A DNA stretch of 64,000 bases, taken from contig CAVQGZ010000004.1 of the NCBI GenBank assembly GCA_963712175.1, positions 1,021,325 through 1,085,324 on the forward strand, in the 5' to 3' direction. The DNA is from CAVQGZ01 sp963712175 (GTDB taxonomy: Bacteria; Actinomycetota; Actinomycetes; Jiangellales; Jiangellaceae). The notes beneath the pieces were generated by a model. It worked only from the letters and a program-made list of their open reading frames with translations, made no database searches and was not told the origin of the DNA. The translations under genes and the position numbers were made by a program. Position 1 is the first letter of the stretch, and each line of letters starts with the position of its first letter. This document shows positions 1 through 9,200 of this stretch, piece by piece.

Positions 1-790
1 CCATGCCGACGATCCCCCCAGCCGGGCCCGACAAGATCGCGTCCTTGCCGCGGAAGTGCCCGGCCTCGGCGAGCCCGCCGTTGGACTGCATGAACAGCAG
101 GCGCACGCCGTCCAGCTGGGCGGAGACCTGGGCAACGTAGCGGTCCAGAACCGGCGAGAGGTACGCGTCGGCGACCGTCGTGTCGCCTCGCGAGACGATC
201 TTCATGAGCGGGCTCACCTCGCTCGACAGTGACACCTGCGTGAACCCCAGGCTGCGGGCGAGAAGTCCAGCCTCGCGCTCGTGCTCGGGGTACAGGTGCC
301 CATGCAGGCACACGATGGCCACCGAGCGCACGCCGTCGTCGTAGGCAGCAGCGAGATCCGAGCGGAGCGCGTCCAGGTCAGGGGGGCGCAGCACCGACCC
401 GCCGGCCGACACACGTTCGTCCAGCTCGACCACGCGCGAGTGCAGCAGCGTGGGCAGGACGATGTGGCGGTCGAAGATCCGGGGGCGGTTCTGGTACCCG
501 ATGCGCAGCGCGTCGGCGAAGCCCCGGGTGATGACCAGGGCTGTCGGCTCGCCGCGTCTCTCGAGCAGAGCGTTGGTCGCCACCGTCGTGCCCATGCGCA
601 CCACGTCGACATCGTCGATGGAGTCCGCGCCCAGCAGTGCTCGGATGCCGGCGACCGCGGCGTCGGGGTAACGAGCGGGGTTCTCCGACAACAGCTTGTG
701 GGTGAGCAGGACCCCTTCCGGACTGCGGGCGACGACGTCGGTGAACGTGCCACCGCGGTCGATCCAGAACTGCCACCCCGAAGCGCTCAC
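1..790 (-). CDS. Hydantoinase A / 5-oxoprolinase family protein, N-terminal 263 residues (runs off the window)
   Basis: Reading from a GTG at 790 the protein opens with a glycine-rich FWIDRGGTFTDVV motif, then GTTVATNALLERRG and further on SGPAGGIVGMA, the actin-like ATPase signatures of the HyuA/OplA family. These enzymes hydrolyse 5-oxoproline, hydantoins or related cyclic amides with ATP in the cytoplasm; the substrate cannot be told from this part. The family is about 700 residues (HyuA) or 1,250 (fused HyuA-HyuB), so most of the gene lies beyond base 1. The GTG is preferred because no ATG precedes the conserved motif and a possible TTGTCT -10 element ends six bases upstream (802-797). 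It is divergent from the DsrE gene at 812. Confidence 0.88.
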   Translation of the reverse strand, partial: MSASGWQFWIDRGGTFTDVVARSPEGVLLTHKLLSENPARYPDAAVAGIRALLGADSIDDVDVVRMGTTVATNALLERRGEPTALVITRGFADALRIGYQNRPRIFDRHIVLPTLLHSRVVELDERVSAGGSVLRPPDLDALRSDLAAAYDDGVRSVAIVCLHGHLYPEHEREAGLLARSLGFTQVSLSSEVSPLMKIVSRGDTTVADAYLSPVLDRYVAQVSAQLDGVRLLFMQSNGGLAEAGHFRGKDAILSGPAGGIVGM

Positions 791-796
791 CGGGCG

Positions 797-803
797 AGAC
801 AAT
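797..803. promoter_or_regulatory. Candidate shared -10 of the hydantoinase/DsrE divergent pair
   Basis: Only 21 bases separate the two divergent start codons. On the minus strand TTGTCT (802-797) lies six bases before the GTG at 790; on the plus strand GACAAT (798-803) lies eight bases before the ATG at 812. The hexamers overlap almost completely. Both are one mismatch from TANNNT, so this is a weaker case than the 10,010 and 33,835 regions. Confidence 0.4.
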
Positions 804-811
804 CACATGCC

Positions 812-1174
812 ATGGGACATCTGCTCGTGCACATCACCTCAGGACCGGAAGACCCCAGCCGCGCGACCCTTGGCTTCCTGATCGCGCGTCAGGCCGCCGC
901 GGACGGGCACCGGGTCAGCGTCTTCCTGGGCCTGGAGGCCGTCGGCATGCTCCGGGAGGCTGTCCTGGACTCGCTCAGCGGCTTCGGCACCGGCGACCTG
1001 CGCGAGCACTACGAGGCTCTGGCTCTCACCGATGCACGCATCTACGTCTCGGCGATGTCGAGCAAGGTTCGTGGCGTCACCGAGATCCACCTCGAAGGCA
1101 AGCCGGCCGAGATGATCCTCCCGGAGCGTCTCGTGGCGCTCACCTTCGAGGCAGACCGCGTCCTGTGCTACTGA
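812..1174 (+). CDS. DsrE family protein
   Basis: A 120-residue protein with the DsrE/DsrF-like pattern: an N-terminal strand (GHLLVHITSGPEDPSR), a helix with a long AADGH turn, VSVFLGLEAV as second strand, and a C-terminal segment ending EADRVLCY. DsrE-type proteins are small alpha/beta folds in sulfur relay; many actinobacterial members lack the active cysteine and have no known role. Here the only cysteine is the penultimate residue, so sulfur transfer is not assured. The ATG at 812 is the first start in frame that leaves room for the divergent promoter. Confidence 0.75.
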   Translation: MGHLLVHITSGPEDPSRATLGFLIARQAAADGHRVSVFLGLEAVGMLREAVLDSLSGFGTGDLREHYEALALTDARIYVSAMSSKVRGVTEIHLEGKPAEMILPERLVALTFEADRVLCY

Positions 1175-1178
1175 CAGG

Positions 1179-1265
1179 TCAGGCCGAGCTGCCCTGCTTG
1201 CGGGTCGCCATGACGATGACGCCCACCACGAGACCGACGAGCAGCAGGTACATGAGCCACTTCAT
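1179..1265 (-). CDS. 28-residue single-pass membrane peptide
   Basis: A very short gene preceded by a strong Shine-Dalgarno sequence (GAGGAGG, about eight bases before the ATG at 1265). The product starts MKWLMYLLLVGLVVGVIVMA and ends with a basic, short tail (TRKQGSSA), so it is almost entirely one transmembrane helix with a cytoplasmic or periplasmic stub. Its 3' end lies four bases from the end of the convergent DsrE gene. The ribosome binding site and hydrophobic composition support translation; the function is unknown. Confidence 0.55.
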   Translation of the reverse strand: MKWLMYLLLVGLVVGVIVMATRKQGSSA

Positions 1266-1324
1266 TCCACGATCCTCCTCATCCGCGCCCAGGCAGGTCC
1301 TGGCACCCCTCCACCTTGGCGCTC

Positions 1325-1828
1325 GTGGCTGACGACGGCAAGGGGAATCCGGCATCGGACCGTGGCGACCGCGAGGTTGTTCGTCGCGGTGTCGACGACG
1401 ACTCGGCCTTGCTGCTGGGGCTGGTCCGCGAGTTCTACGACGTCGACGGTCACTCCTACGACGAGCCACGGGTCAAGGCCGCCCTGGCGCCGCTGCTGGC
1501 GGACGACTCCGTCGGTCAGGTGTGGGTGGCGCAGGGCCGCGACTGCTCGCTGCGCGGATACGTCGTGACCACGTGGGGCTACTCCCTGGAGTCTGGGGGG
1601 ATGGACTGCGTGGTGGACGAGATCTACGTCCAGCAGCGCGGCCGCGGCCTCGGGGAGCGGCTGCTCGCACGCGCGCTGGATGCCGCCGCCTCCGCCGGTG
1701 CCCGCCGCGCCTTCCTCGAGTCCGAACAGCCCAACGAGGCAGCTCGTCGCTTCTACCGACGCGCCGGCTTCGTGGACGACGACTCCGTCTGGATGCACCG
1801 ATGGCTCATTGATTTCAACGGTCGTTGA
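1325..1828 (+). CDS. GNAT family N-acetyltransferase
   Basis: A 167-residue protein (170 if the TTG at 1316 is used) with the GNAT core. VDEIYVQQRGRGLGERLLARAL is beta4 and the acetyl-CoA pyrophosphate loop (Q/RxxGxG/A, here QRGRGLG), and ESEQPNEAARRFYRRAGF is the usual C-terminal strand with the FYRRAGF helix. It transfers acetyl from acetyl-CoA to an amine; the substrate is unknown. The GTG at 1325 is favoured weakly because a CACCTT hexamer ends seven bases upstream. Its last bases run up against the ABC exporter operon. Confidence 0.85.
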   Translation: MADDGKGNPASDRGDREVVRRGVDDDSALLLGLVREFYDVDGHSYDEPRVKAALAPLLADDSVGQVWVAQGRDCSLRGYVVTTWGYSLESGGMDCVVDEIYVQQRGRGLGERLLARALDAAASAGARRAFLESEQPNEAARRFYRRAGFVDDDSVWMHRWLIDFNGR

Positions 1829-1860
1829 TTTCAGGCCAGGGCGCGTCTACCGTCGACGCC

Positions 1861-2898
1861 GTGCGAGCCATGGTGATGAAGGAGTTCCGCGAGCTGAGCC
1901 GCGACAGGCGAACCGTCGCGATGATTGTGGGGATGCCGCTCCTGCTCTTGGTGGTGTTCGGTTACGCCGCCAACTTCGGGGTGGACAGCATCTCCACCGC
2001 CGTCCTGGGCCCGCAGGCCGAGCAGCTGACGTCACAGGTCCCCGACCTGTTCGAGGTCGTCGAGACCGACCCGGACGGCACCGCCACCGACGCCGAGGAC
2101 GCCCTCGTGCGAGGCGAGGCCGACGTCGCTGTGGTCACCGGTGCGCAGCCGGTCACGGCCTATGTCGACGGGTCGGCGCTGTTCTCCGCGCAGGCAGCGG
2201 TGTCAGCGTTCAACAGGCTCGGTGACCAGGTCGAGGTCCAGGTTCTCTTCAACCCCGACCTGGAGACGTCATGGGTGATGGTGCCGGCCATCATCGGGCT
2301 GATCCTCGCCTTCATCGGGATGACCGTGACGAGCATCGGCCTGGTCAAGGAACGCGAACGCGGGACGTTGGAGCAGCTCGCCGTGATGCCGATCAAGCCG
2401 AGCACGGTGATCCTCGGCAAGATCACCCCGTACTTCGTGCTGGCATCGTTCGACATGGCCGTGATCACCCTGCTCGGGATGCTGCTCTTCGACGTGCCCT
2501 TCAACGGCAACCCCGTCGTCTTCTCGCTCGGAGCGGGGCTCTTCCTGTTCGTCGTGCTGGGCCTTGGCGTGTTCATCTCGACGATCTCGACCACCGTCGG
2601 CCAGGCGATCCAGACGGCTTTCTTCTTCCTCCTCCCGCAGATCCTGCTGTCGGGAATGATCTTCCCCCTCGAGGCGATCCCGTGGGGCGTGCGGTGGATC
2701 TCCTACCTGCTGCCGCTCACCTACTTCACCCAGATCTCCCAAGGCGTCATGCTGCGCGGCGCTCCGCTGGACTCGTTGTGGCTGCCGTTCCTCGTGCTCA
2801 CGGTCATGGCCGTCGTGGTGTTCGCCGGTGCCGTCCTTCGCTTCCGACGGTCACTGGCACCTGGGACGCCTCGAGCGCGACAGAAGGCCGCGGCATGA
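1861..2898 (+). CDS. ABC-2 type exporter permease
   Basis: A 345-residue membrane protein. One transmembrane helix near residues 20-38 (MIVGMPLLLLVVFGYA) is followed by an extracytoplasmic domain of about 130 residues and then five helices, with the family motif VKERERGTLEQLAVMPI before the second helix. This is the ABC2_membrane_3 topology of drug, lipid or peptide exporters. I choose the GTG at 1861 because TACCGT (1848-1853) ends seven bases before it and VRAMVMKEFREL is a normal N-terminus; a TTG at 1825 would overlap the GNAT stop. It shares ATGA with the downstream ATPase, so the genes are cotranslated. Confidence 0.9.
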   Translation: MRAMVMKEFRELSRDRRTVAMIVGMPLLLLVVFGYAANFGVDSISTAVLGPQAEQLTSQVPDLFEVVETDPDGTATDAEDALVRGEADVAVVTGAQPVTAYVDGSALFSAQAAVSAFNRLGDQVEVQVLFNPDLETSWVMVPAIIGLILAFIGMTVTSIGLVKERERGTLEQLAVMPIKPSTVILGKITPYFVLASFDMAVITLLGMLLFDVPFNGNPVVFSLGAGLFLFVVLGLGVFISTISTTVGQAIQTAFFFLLPQILLSGMIFPLEAIPWGVRWISYLLPLTYFTQISQGVMLRGAPLDSLWLPFLVLTVMAVVVFAGAVLRFRRSLAPGTPRARQKAAA

Positions 2899-3716
2899 CG
2901 GTCGGGCTCGACGATGTCGTGGTCCGCTACGGGGAGGTCACTGCGCTCGACTCCGTCTCGCTGACCGTGCCGGCCGGGCAGGTGTCGGCCGTCGTCGGCG
3001 GTGACGGCGCCGGCAAGAGCACCCTGCTGAGAACGCTGGTCGGACGCGTGGCACCGGACTCCGGGCACGTGCGGGCGCCGGACGAGGCACGTATCGGCTA
3101 TCAGCCGGCGCGCGGAGGCAGCTGGCCCGACCTGACGGTCGCCGAGAACATGGCGTTCGTGGCCGGGATGTACGGTCTCAGCCAGGGCCGCGCTCTCCGA
3201 CGCAGCGAACGGCTTCTCGAGAGGGCTGGGCTGAGCGAGGCGCGAGATCGGCTGTCGAGCCAGCTGTCCGGCGGTATGCGCACCAAGCTGGGCTTCTGCC
3301 TGGCGATGGTGCACGAGCCCGAGCTGCTCGTGCTGGACGAGCCGAGCACGGGCGTCGACCCGGTGAGCCGAGTCGAGCTGTGGCGGCTGCTGTCGGAGAC
3401 GGCGGCCGCCGGCACAGCGGTGCTGATGGCCACGACCTACATGGAAGAGGGCGAGCGCTCGTCCCACGTCACCATCCTCGAGCACGGGCGGATCCTGCTC
3501 GAGGGACCACCCGCAGACGTCGTGGCGTCCAGCCCAGGGGTCGTCTACACCACCAGGCAGCCCACGCGGCCGGAGTTCTCCTGGCGACACGCCGACGGCT
3601 TCCGCGAGTGGTGGCCGGCTCCCCCACCCGATGCCAACCACCCGGTCGACGTCGACCTGGAGGACGTGGCCATCGTCGCTGTGCTCCGCTCCGAGTCCGG
3701 CCAGGGATCCCGGTGA
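2895..3716 (+). CDS. ABC exporter ATP-binding protein (canonical)
   Basis: A 273-residue nucleotide-binding subunit with Walker A GGDGAGKST, Q-loop YQPARGG, signature LSGGM, Walker B LLVLDEPSTGVDP. The H-loop histidine is replaced: ATTYMEE stands where ATHYMEE is usual. It energises the permease encoded just before it (ATGA overlap), and its own stop overlaps the GTG of a second ATPase. The C-terminal 60 residues are an extension without a recognised domain. The substituted switch histidine suggests that this subunit may be the weaker hydrolysis site of a heterodimer with its neighbour. Confidence 0.92.
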   Translation: MTVGLDDVVVRYGEVTALDSVSLTVPAGQVSAVVGGDGAGKSTLLRTLVGRVAPDSGHVRAPDEARIGYQPARGGSWPDLTVAENMAFVAGMYGLSQGRALRRSERLLERAGLSEARDRLSSQLSGGMRTKLGFCLAMVHEPELLVLDEPSTGVDPVSRVELWRLLSETAAAGTAVLMATTYMEEGERSSHVTILEHGRILLEGPPADVVASSPGVVYTTRQPTRPEFSWRHADGFREWWPAPPPDANHPVDVDLEDVAIVAVLRSESGQGSR

Positions 3717-4582
3717 GCGCCCCGCTGCTCGAGGCGGCTGGCCTGACGAAGGTGTTCGGCAGCACCACAGCCGCCGACGACGTGTCGTTCGAGGTGTGCC
3801 CCGGCGAGGTCGTGGGGCTGCTCGGGGCCAACGGGGCCGGCAAGACGACGGTGATCCGCATGCTCCTGGGCCTGTTGCGCCCGACCAGCGGTCGGGCAGA
3901 GCTGCTCGGCACGTCGCCGTCGCTGACCACGCGCCGAGAGCTCGGCTACGTCCCACAGGGCTTGGGGCTGTACCAGGAGCTGACCGTCGCAGAGAACTTG
4001 GCGTTCTCCGCCCAGGCGTACGGCGCGGAGCCCGCCGAGCTCACCGGCACCCTTGCCGACGCAGCCGACCGACAGCTCAACGGCCTCCCGCTGGGCCTGC
4101 AGCGTCAGCTCGCCTTCCTGTGCGCGCTTGCGCACACACCCCGGGTGCTCGTGCTGGACGAGCCGACGTCCGGGGTCGACCCACTGGCGCGCGCGCGTCT
4201 GTGGAACACGGTGCGCGAGCAGGCCGACCGCGGCGTCGCGGTGCTGGTGACCACGCACTACATGCAAGAGGCGCGACAGTGCGACCGCCTTCTGCTGATG
4301 TCGCGCGGCCTGGTCGTCGGACGGGGCTCGGAGGCCGACATCGTCGGGGACACCGCTGTCGTTCTCGTCGAGACATCCGCCTGGGAGCAGGCCTTCTCGG
4401 CGCTGGACGCGGCTGGGCTGCCGGTGACCCTGGCCGGTACCGCCGTTCGCGTGGTCGGCGCCACGCCGGAGCACGTCGCACTGGTGCTCCAGGACGCCGG
4501 CGTCGACGGGCGCCCTCGCCCGGTGACGGCGACGATCGATGAGCGCATGGTGCTGCTCGCCACGGCACACACAGCGCCGTGA
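3713..4582 (+). CDS. ABC exporter ATP-binding protein (YbhF-like signature)
   Basis: A 289-residue second ATPase. Walker A is GANGAGKTT, Walker B VLVLDEPTSGVDP, and the switch histidine is present (VTTHYMQEA). The signature LSGGQ is replaced by LPLGLQRQLAF, matching the LPLGxxQRL variant of YbhF/RbbA-type subunits. With the canonical ATPase it probably forms a heterodimer in which each chain supplies what the other lacks. It starts at a GTG overlapping the previous stop (GTGA) and its own stop overlaps the TetR start. Confidence 0.92.
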   Translation: MSAPLLEAAGLTKVFGSTTAADDVSFEVCPGEVVGLLGANGAGKTTVIRMLLGLLRPTSGRAELLGTSPSLTTRRELGYVPQGLGLYQELTVAENLAFSAQAYGAEPAELTGTLADAADRQLNGLPLGLQRQLAFLCALAHTPRVLVLDEPTSGVDPLARARLWNTVREQADRGVAVLVTTHYMQEARQCDRLLLMSRGLVVGRGSEADIVGDTAVVLVETSAWEQAFSALDAAGLPVTLAGTAVRVVGATPEHVALVLQDAGVDGRPRPVTATIDERMVLLATAHTAP

Positions 4583-5229
4583 CCACCCGCCCACGTGGCC
4601 GGCGGCCCGGCGGGGGTGACAGCCGGGCCGACATCCTGGCCGCGGCTCGGGACCTCTTCGCCCGCGACGGTTACGACAAAGCCAGCATGCGGGCGATCGC
4701 TCGTCGCGCCCGTGTCGACCCGTCGCTGATCGTGCACTACTTCAGCAGCAAGGAAGGGCTCCTGAAGGAGGCACTGCAGCTGCCGTTCGACCCGGACCAG
4801 GTGCTCGCCGACGGACTCACCGACGTGCCGGACGACGAGCTCGGCGTGGCACTCGTCCGGGTCGTGCTCACGGTGTGGGACAACCCGTACGTCCAGCCCA
4901 GGATGCTCGGCATGCTGCGCACTGCCCTCTCGCACGACGCGGCCATGAGTGTCCTTCGGCAGACGCTTCAGGCGACGGTGATGGCTGCCGTCAGCCGCCT
5001 GGTGACCGACGAGCCGGCACGGCGTCGCGCCGAGCTCGTCGGGGCACAGATGGCCGGGGTCATGCTGACCCGGTACGTGGTGCGGCTGCCCGCCGTGGTC
5101 GAGATGAGCGTGGACGAGCTGGCGCTCGCCGTCGGCCCGTCCGTCCAGCACTACCTCACCGGCGACCTGGGCGACCGCTCAGACGTCGATGGCCACCCGC
5201 GCACCCAGGGCGACGAGCACCGTGCCTGA
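4579..5229 (+). CDS. TetR family transcriptional regulator
   Basis: A 216-residue regulator. The N-terminal helix-turn-helix reads ILAAARDLFARDGYDKASMRAIARRARVDPSLIVHYF with the typical VHYFSSKEGL end, followed by a ligand-binding helical domain of the TetR_C family. It is the fourth gene of the ABC operon, coupled by GTGA, so it most likely represses its own exporter operon and responds to the exported compound. Its last 51 bases overlap the convergent LysE gene. Confidence 0.92.
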   Translation: MTTRPRGRRPGGGDSRADILAAARDLFARDGYDKASMRAIARRARVDPSLIVHYFSSKEGLLKEALQLPFDPDQVLADGLTDVPDDELGVALVRVVLTVWDNPYVQPRMLGMLRTALSHDAAMSVLRQTLQATVMAAVSRLVTDEPARRRAELVGAQMAGVMLTRYVVRLPAVVEMSVDELALAVGPSVQHYLTGDLGDRSDVDGHPRTQGDEHRA

Positions 5230-5820
5230 CGCCACCTCCATGCGCCGACGAACCCGCGGTCGGCGAAACCAGGCCCCGGTGCGGGCCACGCCGGCGGCCA
5301 GCCCCAGGTAGAGCACCATCTCGATGCCGACCTGGACGAGGGCGAGTGCGGCGGTGGTCGCGAACAGCGGCGCGTCGGGCGGGACGAACTGCGGGTAGAA
5401 GGCGATCATGAACACCGCGGCCTTCGGGTTCGCCAGGTTCACCGCCAGCCCCTCACCGAAAGCGGCCCACGACCCTCGACCGCTGGCGGCTGGGGGAACC
5501 GACTCGACCGGCGTGGCGCTGCCCCGGTCACGCCAGGCACGCCACAGGGCGCGGCTGCCGAGGTAGATGAGCACACCGGCGCCGAGCACCCGCAGCACCA
5601 GGTAGGCAAGCTCGGAGGCCGCCACCAGCGCGGCGAAGCCCGCCGCTGCGGCCAGCGCCCAGAGGTACAGCCCCAGCTCGATGCCCAGGACCGTCGGAAC
5701 CGTGTCGCGGAAGCCACGCATCGCTGCCCGCCGCAGGATGAGTGCCATGGCTGGGCCCGGTGAGGCCGAGATAAGGACGACAGCCACGACGAACGTTGGC
5801 AGGCTCGCCACGACGTCCAC
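5179..5820 (-). CDS. LysE/RhtB family amino-acid exporter
   Basis: A 213-residue membrane protein with six predicted helices. The N-terminal motif SASPGPAMALILRRA and the NPKAAVFMIAF motif after helix 3 are diagnostic of LysE/RhtB exporters, which expel amino acids or homoserine lactone-like compounds using proton motive force. The GTG at 5820 is preceded by TAGCCT (5832-5827) with a six-base spacer, so the mRNA is probably leaderless. Confidence 0.92.
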   Translation of the reverse strand: MDVVASLPTFVVAVVLISASPGPAMALILRRAAMRGFRDTVPTVLGIELGLYLWALAAAAGFAALVAASELAYLVLRVLGAGVLIYLGSRALWRAWRDRGSATPVESVPPAASGRGSWAAFGEGLAVNLANPKAAVFMIAFYPQFVPPDAPLFATTAALALVQVGIEMVLYLGLAAGVARTGAWFRRPRVRRRMEVASGTVLVALGARVAIDV

Positions 5821-5826
5821 CGCGTC

Positions 5827-5857
5827 AGGCTAGGCCAGCCGTCGGTGCTCCTAGGGT
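5827..5857. promoter_or_regulatory. Two back-to-back leaderless promoters (LysE and SnoaL-like genes)
   Basis: In the 43-base gap, TAGCCT (5832-5827, minus strand) ends six bases before the GTG at 5820, and TAGGGT (5852-5857, plus strand) ends six bases before the ATG at 5864. Neither gene has a Shine-Dalgarno sequence. Identical spacing on both sides is what transcription starting on the first base of the start codon would need. Confidence 0.7.
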
Positions 5858-5863
5858 GGCGGT

Positions 5864-6241
5864 ATGGACCCCCATCCCTTCAGGACGGCCGTGGAGCAAC
5901 GCGACATCGACACGATGGTCGCGCTGCTGTCACCAGACGTCAGGCTCTACTCCCCCGTCGCCTTCACCCCGTTCACCGGCCACGACCAGGTGCGCACGCT
6001 GTTCACCAACCTCCTGGAGGTCTTCGAGGCCTTCCACTACGTCGACGAGCTGGCCGGGGACGGCTCCCATGCCCTCATCTTCCGGGCCCACATCGGCGAC
6101 GTGCAGGTCCACGGGCTCGACCACCTGGTGATCGGCGAGGACGGGCTCGTCACGGAGTTCACCGTCATGGTTCGTCCGCTGTCGGCGGCCATCCGGCTGG
6201 CCGAGACCATGGCTCCCCGGGTCGGTCACCTCAAGGGCTGA
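5864..6241 (+). CDS. SnoaL-like / nuclear transport factor 2 fold protein
   Basis: A 125-residue cone-fold protein: an N-terminal helix with DIDTMVALLSPDVRLYSPV, then FTGHDQVRTLFTNLLEVF, then paired strands ending ITEFTVMVRP-like (VTEFTVMVRPLSAA). The family includes polyketide cyclases, limonene-epoxide hydrolase relatives and many stand-alone proteins of unknown role. No catalytic residues could be assigned. The final 11 bases overlap the end of hrpA. Confidence 0.75.
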   Translation: MDPHPFRTAVEQRDIDTMVALLSPDVRLYSPVAFTPFTGHDQVRTLFTNLLEVFEAFHYVDELAGDGSHALIFRAHIGDVQVHGLDHLVIGEDGLVTEFTVMVRPLSAAIRLAETMAPRVGHLKG

Positions 6242-9200
6242 GCTCGGCCAGCGCGGTCCGGATGCGCTTGGGCGACACCGGCCGCGGTGTCTTGAGGTGC
6301 TGGGCGAAGACGCTCACCCGCAGCTCCTCGAGCATCCACCGCACCTCGTCGACGTCCGCGTCACCACGTCGAGCCGGCGGCAACGACTCCACCACCTCGA
6401 GGTAGGCATCCTCCACCTCGTGCACCTGCGTCATCCGCTGCGCGTCCCTGACCGGGTCGGTAGGCGCCACGTCGAGCCGGCGCGACATCGCGCGCAGGTA
6501 GCGCGAGATGTCGGCTAGCCGGCCGCGACCGACCCGGCTCACGAAGCCGTCGGTGACGATGCCCTCCATCTGCACCTCGAGGTCCTCACGCAGCAGCGAG
6601 GCGCGGTCCAGGGCCGCAGCACGCAGCGTGACCTCGTGTGCGACGGCAAGCAGGTCTCCCACCCGTTGAACCACCCACAGCGTGTCGTCCTCCAGGTGTG
6701 CCCGTACCCCCTCACGCACCCGGCCGTACGCCGTCTCGTCCCACGGGAGGCCACCGCTGCGAGCGACCCGGTCGTCGACCGCGGCGACGACGGCGTCGTC
6801 GAGCAGTGCCGGCACCGACGCGTAGGGGTTGTGGCTGAGTGCCAGCTTCGTGCGTGCGTCCAGGCGTCGCACAACCGCGCGCACCGGGGAAGCGACGTCG
6901 AGCAGCAGCAGGCGACGCACGCCGCGCGCCATGGCCCGGCGTTGCTCCTCGGGGGTGGCCATGACGCGCAGCGCGACCCCGTCCCCCTCGTCGACCAGCG
7001 CGGGGAAGCCCTTGACCTGCCCGCCAGCCCGCTGGACGGTGATGGTTCCCGGAACCGTGCCGACAGACCATGTCGTCAGTCCCGTGCGCTCGATGCTCGG
7101 GGCCGCCTCGGCAACAGCCGCCCTCGTGCGCGGCGCGAGGACCTCCTGCAGCCGGGACAGGTCGCGCCCCTCCCCCACGACCCGCCCGCTGTCGTCGACG
7201 ACCCGAACGAGAGCCCGCAGGAAGGGCGGCACCTTGTCCAGGTCGATGTCCCCCGACCTCACGACCGGCCCACCGAACGACGTCAGTGCGGCTGCGACGG
7301 CCTCCGACAGCGCGCCGCGTGGCGGGCCAAGCCGCTCGACGACGGCTGCGGCGTAGTCGGGAGCGGGGACGAAGGATCGACGCAGTGCCTTCGGCAAGGC
7401 TCGGATCATCGCCTGGACCAGCTCGGATCGCAGCCCCGGGACCTGCCAGGTGAACGCGGCGGCGTCGAGGCGATTGAGCACGCTCAGCTCCACCGTGACG
7501 GTGACTCCGTCGTCGTCGGTGCCCGGCTCGAATCGGTAGCTGACGGGCAGGACGAGGTCGCCGGCACGCCAGTGATCGGGGAAGGCCCGAGGGTCGACGG
7601 CGTCGGTCTGCGGCCGGGCCAGCTGCTCGCGGGTGAAGGTGAGCAGCTCGGGGTCGCTGCGACGCCGCTTCTTCCACCATGAGTCGAAGTGCCGCGCCGA
7701 TACCACCGTGGCCGGGAGCCGGGCGTCGTAGAGGGCGAACAGCCCCTCGTCGTCGATCCTCACGTCGCGACGTCGCGTCCGCTCCTCGGCCGCACTGAGC
7801 TCGGCCAGCGTGGCCGCGTTCGAGTCGAAGAAGCGGTGCCGGGTCTCCCAGTCGCCCTCGACGAGGGCATGGCGGATGAAGAGCTCGCGAGACAGCGCCG
7901 GGTCGACGCGTGAGTAGCCGACCGTTCTGCCGGCCACCACGGGGATGCCGTAGAGCGTCACCTTCTCGGTGGCCACCACCGATCCGCGGCGGCGTTCCCA
8001 GCGCGGCTCGCTGTAGGAGCGTCGCAGCAGGTGGTGCGGGGCAATGCTCTCGATCCAGGACGGGTCGATCCTGGCCGCATCTCGCGCCCAGACTCGAGTC
8101 GTCTCGACGAGCTCTCCGGCCATGACCCATCGCGGCGGCTTCTTGGCCAGCACCGAACCAGGGTTGATGGCGAATCGGGCGTTGCGGGCCCCGGTGTAGT
8201 CGCGCTTGTCAGCATCCCACGTCCCCACGTGGCTCAGGAGGCCGGCGAGCAGCGCCTGGTGAACCCGGTCGGGATCGGCGCGCTCGCCGGCGTCGGCGCG
8301 CAGGTTCGGCCTCGCCGGAACCTCGATGCCCAGCTCGCGACAGGCTCGACGCAGCTGGGTCACCAGGTCCTGCCACTCCCGGATGCGCAGGAAGTGCAGG
8401 TACTCGGCTCGGCACATCCGCCGGAACGCGGCGCCGGAGAGCTCGCGCTGCTTGTCCTGCAGGTAGGCCCAGAGGTTCAGGTAGGTGATGAGGTCGGATG
8501 AGGAGTCGGCGAATCGGCGGTGCGCCAGCGACGCCTCGTCGCGCTTCTCGAACGGTCGCTCGCGAGGGTCCTGGATCGACAGGGCCGCCGCGATCACCAG
8601 CACCTCCTGCACGCACCCGAACCGAGCAGCCTCGAGCACCATTCGGCCGAGTCGAGGATCGACGGGCAGCCGTGCCAGGCGCCGACCGATGTCGGTGAGA
8701 CCGGTGGTGGCCGCTGCCTGGTCCAGCGCACCCAGCTCGTCCAGCAGCCCGATGCCGTCGCGAAGATTGCGGCGGTCGGGAGGGTCGATGAACGGGAAGG
8801 CTTCGAGGTCGCCGAGCCCGAGGGCCGCCATCTGGAGGATGACCGCCGCCAGGTTGGTCCGAAGGATCTCCGGCTCGGTGAACCGCGGCCGGTCCAGGTA
8901 GTCCGCCTCGGTGTACAGGCGCAGGCACACGCCGTCGGCCACGCGTCCGCAGCGGCCCTTGCGCTGATCCGCGGACGCCTGCGACACCGGTTCGATCGGC
9001 AGGCGTTGCACCTTCGTGCGCATCGAGTAGCGGGAGATGCGTGCCGTGCCGGCGTCCACCACATAGCGGATGCCGGGGACGGTCAGCGAGGTCTCGGCGA
9101 CGTTGGTGGCCAGCACGACTCGACGCGCCCCGTGCGGGGCGAAGACCCGGTGCTGCTCAGCCGTCGACAGCCGCCCGTACAGCGGCAGCACGTCGGTGGT

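Noticed and set aside
3101..3433. Minus-strand frames within the ABC operon
   Set aside because: They lie opposite conserved ATPase motifs and carry no start signals or domains.
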